DNA of 64,000 bases, taken from Clostridia bacterium. Its GTDB lineage: Bacteria; Bacillota; Clostridia; Christensenellales; Borkfalkiaceae. Positions 26,853 through 34,723 of the stretch are shown piece by piece. Where the stretch lies: positions 1 through 64,000 of the forward strand of contig CAAGJM010000035.1 in NCBI GenBank assembly GCA_900770185.1, written 5' to 3'. Made by a program: the position numbers and the translations under genes. The notes beneath the pieces are model-generated. The model was given only the letters and a program-made list of their open reading frames with translations, was not told the origin of the DNA and ran no database searches. Position 1 is the first letter of the stretch, and every line of letters starts with the position of its first letter.

Positions 26853-29204
26853 ATGAGCGAAATTTACGGAAAATTCATAAACGAACCCGGCGGGTACAGG
26901 ATTGAAAAACTTCCCGACGCAGGCAATTACGAGTATATTTATAAAAACGACGAAATTTTAGTGAAAGTCGACCAGTACGGCATTGTTACCGCAGAGATAA
27001 ATCCGCCTGTGGGCGAAGCTGTTTTTAAGCGCGAAGAACGCGAAATCGGCTCGCCCGTAAAAGTTTATTTTTCGGACGGGAAAACCGTTTTTAATAATTT
27101 TGACGTACTTAGAGCCGATAACTTCAAGATTGATTTTTTACCCGAAAAATCGACGTATAAGCTGGTTTTCGATAAAACCGAAGTTGTAACCGAACTGTTC
27201 GTACCCGAAAAATATAAGCGGTTTATAATGAACGTTACGGTTAAAAATCTCGGCGAAACGACTAAAAGCTACTCGATTTTAAATTGCGCGTTTCCTTATC
27301 TTAACGAACTTTTGATGGCGCCGTGGGATAAACCCGAATGGTACACGAAAACGGAATATTTAAAAGATAAAAACGCGTTTTTAACAACTAAATACAGCGT
27401 TGCAGGCAAAAAAGAAGAAAGAAGATATCTGACGATTGTCTCCTCCGATAAAGCGGATTACAGAGAATTAAGCCTTGAACGCCTTACGACCGCAACAAAA
27501 AATTTCAGCGTCATACCCGATAAAATCGGCGGAGTAACCGAAGATACGCTTTATGCGTTCAAACAATGCGCATCGTCGCTTAAAAAAGTGACGTTAAGCG
27601 GTTGCGAAAGTTATTCGTTCACTCAAACATTTTCGGTAACGTGCGACGATAAAAATATAGCGGACGATATAAAAAACTCCGTAAAATATTTCGATTTGCA
27701 AGCGCAAAAAGCCGAAGAAGAAAAACTTAGGAAAAAATACGCCGAATTATTTTCTGTCAGAACCGTCAAAACGGGCGATAACGATTTCGATAGATTCGTA
27801 AACGGATTTTTACCGCTTGAAATGTACTGGGTATCGTCGCTCGACCGCGGTTGGCCCACGGGCATGCGCGGAGTAAGGGATGCCGCGAACGACTTCGAAG
27901 GCATGCTTTGCTACAACAAGGATATGTGTAAAGGCGTAATAGAAAACATTTTTTCTAAGCAACGAAGCGACGGCTGGTATCCTCGTCAGGTACCGTTCGG
28001 CAACGGCACAAAATTCGATTTAAGAGAGTTCGTGGATTCGGCTTGTTTCTTTACCGAGTACGTTTACGATTATCTTTCGTATACCTGCGATTATTCGGTT
28101 TTAGAAAAAGAATATCCTTATTTCGATAACGAAACGCTCGAAAGCGGCTTAACGCACCTTAAAAAAGGTATTGACTATCTTTTGTCCGACGACGCTTTGG
28201 GTGTTCACGGACTTGTAAAAATGCGCGGAGGCGACTGGCTCGATTGTTTAAGCGGCGTCGGCAAAAAAGGTAAAGGCGAAAGCGTGATGGTATCCTGCCA
28301 ACTCGTAACGTGCCTTAATTTACTTGTTGAAATTTTGACGGAAGTCGGACAGGCAGATGACGTTGAAAAATACGAAAAGTCGGGCATCGAGCTGAAAAAC
28401 GCCATAAACAGATTTGCGTTTAACGGCAGATTTTATAGGGCCGTTTACACCGATAACGGTAAGTGGCTGTTCTCTGAAAAAGACGAGGACGATGAAGAAA
28501 GGGTTTACGTTCCGACTAATGCCTATGCGGTTATAAGCGGTGTGGCAAGCGGCAAAGAAACCGAAATTTTTAACGAAATCGCAAAGTTGAAAACTTCTGA
28601 CGGATACAAGCTGTTCTCAAAGCCGCTCGGCGGAAAGTTTATAGACGGAATAGGCAAAATGGGTACGGGCGATTTTCAGCCGTACTTTGCCGAAAACGGA
28701 AGCGTATACAATCACGGTTCGCAATGCTTTTTAATAAGGGCGCTCGCAAAAGCGGGAAGATACGAAGAAATATCGGACGTGCTCGGATACGCCTTACCTC
28801 TTTATGCCGATAAACACGCACCCCAAAAGACTTGTTCCGCGCCATACTCTATAACAAACTGCTATCATTTAGTTCCGTCGTTTTACGGCAGAGCGGGGTT
28901 TTCCTTCTTAACAGGCAGCGTTGCTATGATAGAACGGGCAATTTATTCGTGGATGTTCGGTCTTAACTTCGCTTTAAACAACGTCGTTATAACCCCGTGC
29001 GTTCCGAAAGAATACGCAAACGCAGAAATAACCACGCCGTTTAACGGGCGCCGCATAACGATAAGATACGTCGGTTACGGCGCAAAAATCGTATTTGCGG
29101 AAGTTGACGGCAAGCAACTTACGTTATTAAACGGCAATCGGTCGGTTAAAATCAGTAAAGCGTCGATTTCAAGCGATATTACGGTTACTATAAAGCTTTT
29201 ATAA
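26853..29204 (+). CDS. GH94-type glycoside phosphorylase
   Basis: This 783-residue protein has no signal peptide. It resembles GH94 phosphorylases, which split a beta-disaccharide with phosphate into sugar-1-phosphate and a free sugar. The N-terminal beta-sandwich (1-290) leads to an (alpha/alpha)6 barrel with GVRDAANDFEG near 340, KMRGGDWLDCL around Asp461 to Asp464 in place of the family's GDWND, ENGSVYNHGSQ near 615, and the closing YSWMFGLN and ITPCVPKEY blocks. With NagA/NagB next door a chitobiose- or other GlcNAc-type phosphorylase is attractive but unproven; the family also contains cellobiose, cellodextrin and laminaribiose enzymes. It closes the operon, before a bidirectional terminator. 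Confidence 0.78.
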   Translation: MSEIYGKFINEPGGYRIEKLPDAGNYEYIYKNDEILVKVDQYGIVTAEINPPVGEAVFKREEREIGSPVKVYFSDGKTVFNNFDVLRADNFKIDFLPEKSTYKLVFDKTEVVTELFVPEKYKRFIMNVTVKNLGETTKSYSILNCAFPYLNELLMAPWDKPEWYTKTEYLKDKNAFLTTKYSVAGKKEERRYLTIVSSDKADYRELSLERLTTATKNFSVIPDKIGGVTEDTLYAFKQCASSLKKVTLSGCESYSFTQTFSVTCDDKNIADDIKNSVKYFDLQAQKAEEEKLRKKYAELFSVRTVKTGDNDFDRFVNGFLPLEMYWVSSLDRGWPTGMRGVRDAANDFEGMLCYNKDMCKGVIENIFSKQRSDGWYPRQVPFGNGTKFDLREFVDSACFFTEYVYDYLSYTCDYSVLEKEYPYFDNETLESGLTHLKKGIDYLLSDDALGVHGLVKMRGGDWLDCLSGVGKKGKGESVMVSCQLVTCLNLLVEILTEVGQADDVEKYEKSGIELKNAINRFAFNGRFYRAVYTDNGKWLFSEKDEDDEERVYVPTNAYAVISGVASGKETEIFNEIAKLKTSDGYKLFSKPLGGKFIDGIGKMGTGDFQPYFAENGSVYNHGSQCFLIRALAKAGRYEEISDVLGYALPLYADKHAPQKTCSAPYSITNCYHLVPSFYGRAGFSFLTGSVAMIERAIYSWMFGLNFALNNVVITPCVPKEYANAEITTPFNGRRITIRYVGYGAKIVFAEVDGKQLTLLNGNRSVKISKASISSDITVTIKLL

Positions 29205-29261
29205 AATCAAATTATAATTTAAACGCTGAATTTTAACTTTCCGCATTATAAACCGCTTACA

Positions 29262-29294
29262 AAAAACTCACTTGCTTTTGCAAGTGAGTTTTTT
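29262..29294. terminator. Bidirectional terminator of the glycan locus
   Basis: The arms AAAAACTCACTTG and CAAGTGAGTTTTT are perfectly complementary around TTTTG-type bases in the loop, with an A-run and a T-run on either side. It lies between the convergent phosphorylase and PadR-type genes. Confidence 0.85.
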
Positions 29295-29365
29295 CGTGAA
29301 AAATTATTATCTCTTTTAAATATCTGTCTAACGCCGCCTTTAAAAGCGTTTTACGGCGTTAAAAC

Positions 29366-30634
29366 CTAAACAGTCTGATAATATTCCTTCTTCATTAAAA
29401 CGTACGCAATAACGAAGAAAATCGGCACGTTAAGGCTGATAAGGCAGGGCAAAAGTATGTGATTATACACGTCTTTAACGCTCGTGTAATCAATCTGCAC
29501 AATCGCGGCTACCGCAATCGCAATAATAATCGCGCTGATCGAAATGATTAAAGCAATCTCTAAAACGTCTTTAAACTTAGGCGGATTTTTAATCGCATAC
29601 GTTTTATCTGCAAAATAAACTATGGTAAAAACGAGCGGAACGACGGCGGCTATAAGCGTTATTTTAAGCGTGGTTAAAAAGTTAAAGCCGACCCCCGCAA
29701 CGAAAATAAGGTTGAAAATCATAAGCTCGGCAAACAATAAAGCTATCCAAATAAGCGACGCGTGCATATTTAACAAATTAAGCAACGTTTTCGTGCCCTG
29801 ATAACGGTTCGTGTCGTTTGCCGTTTTGATTTTAACCCCCTCTTTTTCGGCGAGAAGGTAAACGTCGTCGTAATTAAATTGCGGTTCCGCGCTCTGCGTT
29901 TGGTTTAAAAATTCTTCGCTCGGGCGACCTTTTTCGTTTTTTGCTTTCGGATATAAATTTTCAAGCAAAGTTTTATACTCTTTGCCGGTATCGCTGACCG
30001 AATCAAAGTCGATTTCGCGCTCACCGTAAAGTTCTTCGGGTTTGGCGGGGGTGAACATTGCCGCATAGCCGCCGTTATCAGCGCTACCGCCGTTAGGCTT
30101 AACGGCAGTTGCATTTTTATCAAAATCGCTGTAATTATATGTATTTTTTGCGCCCACGTTAAGAACGTCGTCGTTGGTCGTAAACGTATAATCGCCGTTC
30201 AAATAATCGTCGTAAGACTTTTCGATTTTAACCTTTTCTTCTTTTTTAGGTTCGGCGGATTTTTTGGCTTCCTGCGGCTTTTTATCGGTTGCGGTCGAGG
30301 CTTTTGCCTGAACGATTTCAACCGGCACTTCGCGCGACTTAATCGGCGGCGCGCCCTGAAAACGCTCGGCAAAATCTGCGTTGAATTTATCAAGCCCCTT
30401 GTCGGTTAAGGCGTAATATTTTCTGCGCGAACCGTCGATATTGCTCATACGGTATTCGTTTATATAATTTTGTGATTTTAAGCGGTTTATAACGGAGTAG
30501 AGCGTGCCGAGTTTTACGTCGAAAAACAAATCGTCGATAATCTGTTTAAGCTCGTCGGTATGCCTGTCGCCGCTTTTTAAAACGTATAAAATTATGCCGT
30601 CGGTAAGTCCGCGGTAAGTTTCGTTTAATGCCAT
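29366..30634 (-). CDS. PadR-type regulator fused to a four-helix membrane domain
   Basis: Residues 1-100 of this 422-residue protein are a PadR winged helix: LTDGIILYVLKSGDRHTDEL, KLGTLYSVINRLKSQNYINEY, then RRKYYALTDKGLDKF. A long polar, low-complexity linker (about 110-280) follows. The C-terminal part (about 285-420) has four hydrophobic segments, so both ends should face the cytoplasm. PadR proteins are normally about 110-180 residues and soluble. A membrane-bound regulator could respond to a membrane event such as a drug, lipid or envelope stress. The ATG is preceded by GGTGA and a promoter with an overlapping inverted repeat. No target gene beyond its own promoter and the back-to-back promoter is visible. 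Confidence 0.82.
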   Translation of the reverse strand: MALNETYRGLTDGIILYVLKSGDRHTDELKQIIDDLFFDVKLGTLYSVINRLKSQNYINEYRMSNIDGSRRKYYALTDKGLDKFNADFAERFQGAPPIKSREVPVEIVQAKASTATDKKPQEAKKSAEPKKEEKVKIEKSYDDYLNGDYTFTTNDDVLNVGAKNTYNYSDFDKNATAVKPNGGSADNGGYAAMFTPAKPEELYGEREIDFDSVSDTGKEYKTLLENLYPKAKNEKGRPSEEFLNQTQSAEPQFNYDDVYLLAEKEGVKIKTANDTNRYQGTKTLLNLLNMHASLIWIALLFAELMIFNLIFVAGVGFNFLTTLKITLIAAVVPLVFTIVYFADKTYAIKNPPKFKDVLEIALIISISAIIIAIAVAAIVQIDYTSVKDVYNHILLPCLISLNVPIFFVIAYVLMKKEYYQTV

Positions 30635-30685
30635 AATTCACCGTATTTTGTAAGATTTTAAGTAAAATTCGATTTTTGTATGTAT

Positions 30686-30704
30686 TAAGTATATAACATA
30701 CTTA
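30686..30704. promoter_or_regulatory. Candidate PadR operator
   Basis: TAAGTAT and ATACTTA form a perfect 7-bp inverted repeat with five bases between. It covers the -10 box of the PadR-type gene and fits autorepression, as is usual in the PadR family. Confidence 0.55.
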
Positions 30705-30716
30705 AATTTATGTCAA
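30688..30716 (-). promoter_or_regulatory. Promoter of the PadR-type gene
   Basis: On the minus strand TTGACA (30716-30711) and TATACT (30693-30688) are 17 bp apart. The inverted-repeat operator overlaps the -10 box and part of the spacer. Confidence 0.75.
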
Positions 30717-30731
30717 CGCATTAAAAATATT

Positions 30732-30760
30732 TTGACAAAATTATGCGCGCGTTTTAAAAT
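30732..30760 (+). promoter_or_regulatory. Promoter of the YgjP-type protease gene
   Basis: TTGACA (30732-30737) and TAAAAT (30755-30760) are 17 bp apart. The ATG begins only seven bases after the -10 box, so transcription should start at or next to the start codon. Confidence 0.7.
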
Positions 30761-30766
30761 GTAAAT

Positions 30767-31351
30767 ATGAATTATACCGTAATAAAATCAAGGCGCAGAA
30801 CAATTTCGATAACGGTGAACGCGGACGGTTCGGTTACCGTGCGCGCGCCAATCAATGCAAGCACCGATAAAATAAATAATTTCGTTGCCGAAAAAAGCGG
30901 CTGGATAGAAAAGACGAAGCGGCGCATAAACGAAAATAACGCCGATTTAAGCGACGTTTTAGCGCATAAAAGCGTTATGCTTTTCGGCGAAGTTTTGCCG
31001 TTTTACACTGAATTTAAGCGCGATTTAGTTAAAATTGCCAACTCTTATCTCACGGAAAGGTTATTTACTCTCGCCGAAACGTTTAATTTTAAGTATAAAG
31101 GCATCAAATTGCGCAATTTTAAGGCGAAATGGGGCAGTTTGGACAAAAACGGCGTGGTTTCACTCAATTTAAAGCTCGTTATGCTTAAAAGACCCCTTAT
31201 CGATTACGTTTTACTGCACGAGCTTTGCCATTTGTCAGAGTTTAACCACAGCAAGCGTTTTTACGCTACGTTAAATAAAATAGAGCCGAACGCGGAAGCA
31301 TTAAGGAAGGAATTGAGAAAGTTCGGGGCGTTAGCGAGAATCGAATTGTAA
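30767..31351 (+). CDS. YgjP/SprT-like zinc metallopeptidase
   Basis: This 194-residue protein matches the YgjP (DUF45, M48-like) family. It starts with the typical beta-hairpin phrase VIKSRRRTISITVNADGSVTVRAP and carries the zinc site HELCH at 151-155, followed by a third ligand in FNHSKRFY (His161). It lacks a signal peptide, so it should be cytoplasmic. The family is widespread, with no firmly known substrate; it sometimes accompanies restriction or DNA-repair genes. No upstream start codon or ribosome site fits, and the promoter sits right before the ATG, so the mRNA seems leaderless. Confidence 0.88.
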   Translation: MNYTVIKSRRRTISITVNADGSVTVRAPINASTDKINNFVAEKSGWIEKTKRRINENNADLSDVLAHKSVMLFGEVLPFYTEFKRDLVKIANSYLTERLFTLAETFNFKYKGIKLRNFKAKWGSLDKNGVVSLNLKLVMLKRPLIDYVLLHELCHLSEFNHSKRFYATLNKIEPNAEALRKELRKFGALARIEL

Positions 31352-31857
31352 ATTTTTTAAATAAAGCGGCAAGCGGAAAATTTTACGATTAAATTCGGAG
31401 CGGTTCGGTTTTAGTTACGGCGCAAAACATTATAAAGCAAAGTTACGTTTTTAAAAATAAGTAAAGCGGCGCACGGTTTTAGCGCCATTTTTGCACATCT
31501 ACATCTATGCGTGAAAGTCTGCTTTTACGCATAGATATGTATAAAAATCGGGTTTATTTTAAAATTGACAAAATTTCAAAATTTTAGGACTATTAAGCAA
31601 TTTTAAATAAAATTTAAACGCTTGAACGCATATTCGGTTTTTTGCGGCAAATTTAAAATTATAATTTTTGCCGACGCCGTTTTCGAGCGTTTTAGTAAAA
31701 CGCGTTTTAACAGGTTTAAATTTTTTTTGCTACCGATTTATCGCTGTTTTGACTATATATATAGCTATACTCAAACGCTTTTATTATAAAATTAAAAACC
31801 TTCGCTATAAAATTTCACAATAAATCTTTGCGTAAAATACTTGCAAAATGTTAACTT
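31352..31857. other. AT-rich 500-bp gap with a strong hairpin
   Basis: No reading frame here looks like a gene. The main structure is a 15-bp stem with a four-base loop at 31503-31536 (arms ATCTATGCGTGAAAG and CTTTTACGCATAGAT, one G-T pair). A smaller hairpin lies at 31687-31703 (GCGTTTTA/TAAAACGC). Neither has a good T-run. A small RNA, an untranslated leader or decayed DNA are all possible. A TTGCAA box at 31841 and an AT-rich stretch before 31876 could be a weak promoter for the next gene. Confidence 0.5.
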
Positions 31858-31875
31858 GTGTGTAATTATATATCT

Positions 31876-32391
31876 ATGCTTAAATACGTAATTTTCGCGT
31901 CGATTATAGGTGTTTTACTGTTCGTAATTTACCTTATAATCGATTATAAAATTAAAAATCGTAAAAAATTCGTTTATACTTATCGCACGAAAAAATGTTT
32001 GATGACTAATACCGAATTCAAGTATTACACCGCCCTTAAATCTATTTTAACCGGCACAAATTACCAATTATTGCCTCAAATTGCCTTGTCTGCAATCATT
32101 GAGCGCAAAGAACCGCATAAATATCAAAGCGAGCTTTCGAGGGTTGCGGACTTTGTGATATTTTCACCCGAATTCGCCCCGCTTTTAGTTATTGAAATCA
32201 ACGACCAAACCCACAACATGCGTTCGCGGCGTTTACGGGACGAAAAGGTAAAATTTATTTTAAAATCGGCAAATTTACCGCTTTTAACGATTGAAACGTC
32301 TACGCGGTTCGACGTGTTGCAAATTGCAAAATCGATGCGGGCGTTCGGCATAAACGTAAACATAAGGAGCATTTACAATGGACTACTCTAA
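31876..32391 (+). CDS. DUF2726 protein with N-terminal membrane helix
   Basis: This protein of about 171 residues has one membrane helix at about 4-26, a basic stop-transfer stretch, and a DUF2726 domain from about 45 on. The domain shows the pattern of a nuclease-like fold: LMTNTEFKYYTAL, LLPQIALSAII, RVADFVIFSP, LLVIEINDQTHN and RLRDEKVKFIL. The acidic residues in ADFV and VIEIND resemble a PD-(D/E)xK site lacking its Lys. A GTG at 31858 is an alternative start and would add six residues. Neither start has a good ribosome site. It overlaps the recombinase gene by 14 bases, so the two are probably coupled. The role is unknown. Confidence 0.78.
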   Translation: MLKYVIFASIIGVLLFVIYLIIDYKIKNRKKFVYTYRTKKCLMTNTEFKYYTALKSILTGTNYQLLPQIALSAIIERKEPHKYQSELSRVADFVIFSPEFAPLLVIEINDQTHNMRSRRLRDEKVKFILKSANLPLLTIETSTRFDVLQIAKSMRAFGINVNIRSIYNGLL

Positions 32392-33436
32392 CGATTATTA
32401 TAAACAACGCGAGATATCTTCGCTTGAAAAAATCGAACGGCTTGAAGAAGATATGCCGCCGATGACCAAAGAATTCGTTCTCGGTATAACCGAATATACT
32501 TCGCCCTTAACGCGGCTTAATTACGTATACGACCTACGCATTTTTTTCGACTTTTTAGTTAAAACAAAATTTAAAAAGAAAGTCGCGCTTGACTTGAATC
32601 TTGGCGATTTAGAAGAGCTTGACATAACCGATTTTGAAAATTATTTAGCATATCTTACAAAATATGAGTTTATGGGCAGATGCGAAATGTGCTCAGAGCG
32701 CGCAAAATCGCGCAAACTTGCAACGGTCCGCGCTTTTTTTAAGTACTTTTTTAATAAAGGTAAACTTACGAAAAACGTTGCCGCAAAAATAGCGACCCCC
32801 AAAAAGCACGAAAAAGAAATTATTCGATTAGAAGGCGGCGAGGTTCACAATTTGATAGCCGCGGCGATGAGCGGTGACACGCTAAACGACCGTCAGAAAG
32901 CTTACCACGAAAACACCCGCATACGCGACGTGGCGATTTTAACCCTTTTTTTAGGTACGGGGATACGAAACAGCGAACTTGTCGGGCTTAATATCGACGA
33001 CGTGAATTTCGACTCGATGAGTTTTGCCGTTACCCGCAAAGGCGGCAACCGCACTATTTTATATTTTAACGACGAAGTTAAAGACGCTCTCGAAAACTGG
33101 CTTGCTTACCGTGCGACTATAAAAGACGTTAAAAAAGAGGAAAAAGCCTTATTTTTAAGTCTGCAAAACAGACGCATTTCAACGCGGACGATACAGGAAC
33201 TCGTTAAAAAATACGCTAAAACGGTTACGCCTTTAAAAAAGATAACGCCGCACAAATTGCGCTCAACCTTCGGCACGAATTTGTACCGCGAAACGAACGA
33301 CATTTATTTAGTAGCCGATTTTTTGGGGCACGCCGACGTGAACACGACTAAAAAACACTACGCCGCCATGAGCGAAAATTTAAGGAAAGAAGCCGTAAAA
33401 TCGGTTAAGCTAAGCGACAGTAAAGACGAGGAATAA
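32378..33436 (+). CDS. Tyrosine recombinase, XerC/XerD-like
   Basis: This 352-residue site-specific recombinase has an N-terminal SAM-like core-binding domain (about 25-145) and a catalytic domain with the complete set of active residues: Arg197 in GTGIRNSEL, Lys221 in TRKGGN, His292 and Arg295 in HKLRST, His318 in GHADVNTT and nucleophile Tyr328 in HYAAM. The start lies inside the end of the DUF2726 gene. Its length, location next to lexA-type housekeeping genes, and lack of att repeats or phage genes argue for a chromosomal Xer-type enzyme rather than a mobile integrase. No dif site was recognised nearby. A short terminator follows. Confidence 0.9.
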   Translation: MDYSNDYYKQREISSLEKIERLEEDMPPMTKEFVLGITEYTSPLTRLNYVYDLRIFFDFLVKTKFKKKVALDLNLGDLEELDITDFENYLAYLTKYEFMGRCEMCSERAKSRKLATVRAFFKYFFNKGKLTKNVAAKIATPKKHEKEIIRLEGGEVHNLIAAAMSGDTLNDRQKAYHENTRIRDVAILTLFLGTGIRNSELVGLNIDDVNFDSMSFAVTRKGGNRTILYFNDEVKDALENWLAYRATIKDVKKEEKALFLSLQNRRISTRTIQELVKKYAKTVTPLKKITPHKLRSTFGTNLYRETNDIYLVADFLGHADVNTTKKHYAAMSENLRKEAVKSVKLSDSKDEE

Positions 33437-33451
33437 TATAAAGTCAACTGA

Positions 33452-33478
33452 AAACGACCCGCTGAAAACGGGTCGTTT
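33452..33478. terminator. Hairpin between recombinase and Cys-rich genes
   Basis: AAACGACCCG and CGGGTCGTTT form a perfect 10-bp stem around a seven-base loop, with TTTAATATT after it. The T-runs are short on both strands, so efficiency is uncertain. It sits between two convergent genes. Confidence 0.6.
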
Positions 33479-33503
33479 AATATTAAATTAAAGTTGCGGT
33501 TAA

Positions 33504-33713
33504 TTAGTTTTTAATATCGTCGTCATCTACAAAATCGTCGTTTATTCCGAAGCCGTCTAAAACTATCTTATCTATTTTAACCGCGCTATAATCGCTATCC
33601 GTATCTAAGCACTTGCCGCAGTTATCGCAAACTTTAAGCGGGTTTAAATCGCAACGCATACATTCGCCGCAATCGATACATTCCCTATCGTATAAAACAC
33701 ATTCTTTTTTCAT
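33504..33713 (-). CDS. Small Cys-rich protein, ferredoxin- or zinc-knuckle-like
   Basis: This 69-residue protein has eight Cys in its first 40 residues, with CIDCGECMRC and CDNCGKC spacings. They could hold a 4Fe-4S cluster or zinc. The C-terminal part is very acidic (DDFVDDDD). I remember such proteins as conserved in Clostridia, but know no function. A promoter with TTGCTT and TATACT lies so close that the ATG is at about the predicted transcription start. It diverges from the M55 peptidase gene. Confidence 0.75.
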   Translation of the reverse strand: MKKECVLYDRECIDCGECMRCDLNPLKVCDNCGKCLDTDSDYSAVKIDKIVLDGFGINDDFVDDDDIKN

Positions 33714-33720
33714 ACCCTTC

Positions 33721-33748
33721 AGTATACTATGTTTGAATGAAAAAGCAA
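33721..33748 (-). promoter_or_regulatory. Promoter of the Cys-rich protein gene
   Basis: On the minus strand TTGCTT (33748-33743) and TATACT (33726-33721) are 16 bp apart. Only seven bases separate the -10 box from the ATG, which points to a leaderless mRNA. Confidence 0.55.
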
Positions 33749-33791
33749 GCGAATTACGCTAAATTTTTATAACTTTATTTTTGCCCCACCC

Positions 33792-33820
33792 TTGAAACTC
33801 TGCGACGAATGTTATATAAT
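33792..33820 (+). promoter_or_regulatory. Promoter of the M55 peptidase gene
   Basis: TTGAAA (33792-33797) and TATAAT (33815-33820) are separated by 17 bp. The TTG of the -35 box is in frame with the gene and could be mistaken for its start codon. Confidence 0.7.
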
Positions 33821-33839
33821 TAAAGCACGAGGTAAAGAT

Positions 33840-34661
33840 ATGGAAAAAATATTGATTGCTGTAGACTTAGAAGGCGTAAACAAAGTCGTCGGGTATCCGT
33901 ATAAGGGGCTTGGCGATGGCGAAGAATACGAAATTGCAAAAAACGAAGCCGTAAACGAAATAAATATCATTGTAAAAGAACTTTTTAAACAAGGCGTTAA
34001 AACGGTTGCCGTATGGGATAATCACGGCGGGGGCAACAATCTTGACTTTAAAAAGATAGATAAGCGCGTTATAGAGTTTTCGCATTATACGGATAACGTT
34101 CACCGCGCAGAGTTTTGCAAACCGTATAATTTTGACGGCGTAATACTCCTTGGATATCACACGATGGAAGGCACGATTGGCGGCGTACTTGCGCACACCT
34201 TTAATTCAAGCGCGATTCAATATATAAAAATCGGTAAAAAATGCGTCGGCGAAGCCGAGATAGATTCCAACTATTTTTTAGATATGGGCATTGCGCCGAT
34301 AATGTATATCGGCGACGATTTATTTATTAAAGAAGTTAAAAAGTTCGTTAAAAAGGCTGTTTTTGTAGAAACCAAAAAGGCCCTCGACAGAAACAAGGCG
34401 GAATTTTCTGACGAAAAAGTACTTAAACGCAAGCTTAAATCGGGCGTTAAAAAATCGCTTAACACTAAACCTGAAACAAAGCTTTTTACCTTCCCCGAAA
34501 CGGTTGAAATACGCTTCACCCGTACCGAGCGCGCGGAAGAAGCAAAAACCGCGCTTAAAGATAAATTCGGCCTTTTAGCCTTTTATAAAAACGACGCGCA
34601 CACTTTGACGCTTACGGTAAACGGTTACAGCGAACTTAAAGAATTTTTAGGGCAGATTTAA
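33840..34661 (+). CDS. M55 family D-aminopeptidase (DppA-like)
   Basis: This 273-residue protein keeps the five zinc ligands of DppA-type D-aminopeptidases: Asp9 and Glu11 in AVDLEGV, His62 in DNHGGG, His107 in GYHTMEG and Glu138 in GEAE. These enzymes release D-amino acids, such as D-Ala, from peptides, for example from cell-wall turnover, and act in the cytoplasm as ring-shaped oligomers. The ATG at 33840 has GAGGT seven bases upstream; a TTG at 33792 is part of the promoter. It has its own promoter and no peptide-importer genes beside it. Confidence 0.9.
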   Translation: MEKILIAVDLEGVNKVVGYPYKGLGDGEEYEIAKNEAVNEINIIVKELFKQGVKTVAVWDNHGGGNNLDFKKIDKRVIEFSHYTDNVHRAEFCKPYNFDGVILLGYHTMEGTIGGVLAHTFNSSAIQYIKIGKKCVGEAEIDSNYFLDMGIAPIMYIGDDLFIKEVKKFVKKAVFVETKKALDRNKAEFSDEKVLKRKLKSGVKKSLNTKPETKLFTFPETVEIRFTRTERAEEAKTALKDKFGLLAFYKNDAHTLTLTVNGYSELKEFLGQI

Positions 34662-34709
34662 TTTTTGCCCGAGATACAAATCGCACTGTAAAAATTCCGC
34701 CGCAAAAAT

Positions 34710-34723
34710 CAAACAAACGTTTG
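34710..34723. promoter_or_regulatory. SOS box of lexA
   Basis: CAAACAAACGTTTG matches the Gram-positive LexA site CGAACNNNNGTTCG except for one base in each half. The changes are symmetric, so the site is still a good inverted repeat. It overlaps the first bases of the -35 box of lexA, which fits autorepression. Confidence 0.65.

Noticed and set aside
32378..33436. Integrase of an integrated phage or element
   Set aside because: No phage genes, att repeats or tRNA lie nearby and neighbours are housekeeping genes; it looks like a chromosomal Xer-type enzyme.
33792..33839. TTG start for the M55 peptidase
   Set aside because: This TTG is part of a TTGAAA -35 box with a perfect TATAAT 17 bp away; the ATG at 33840 has its own ribosome site.
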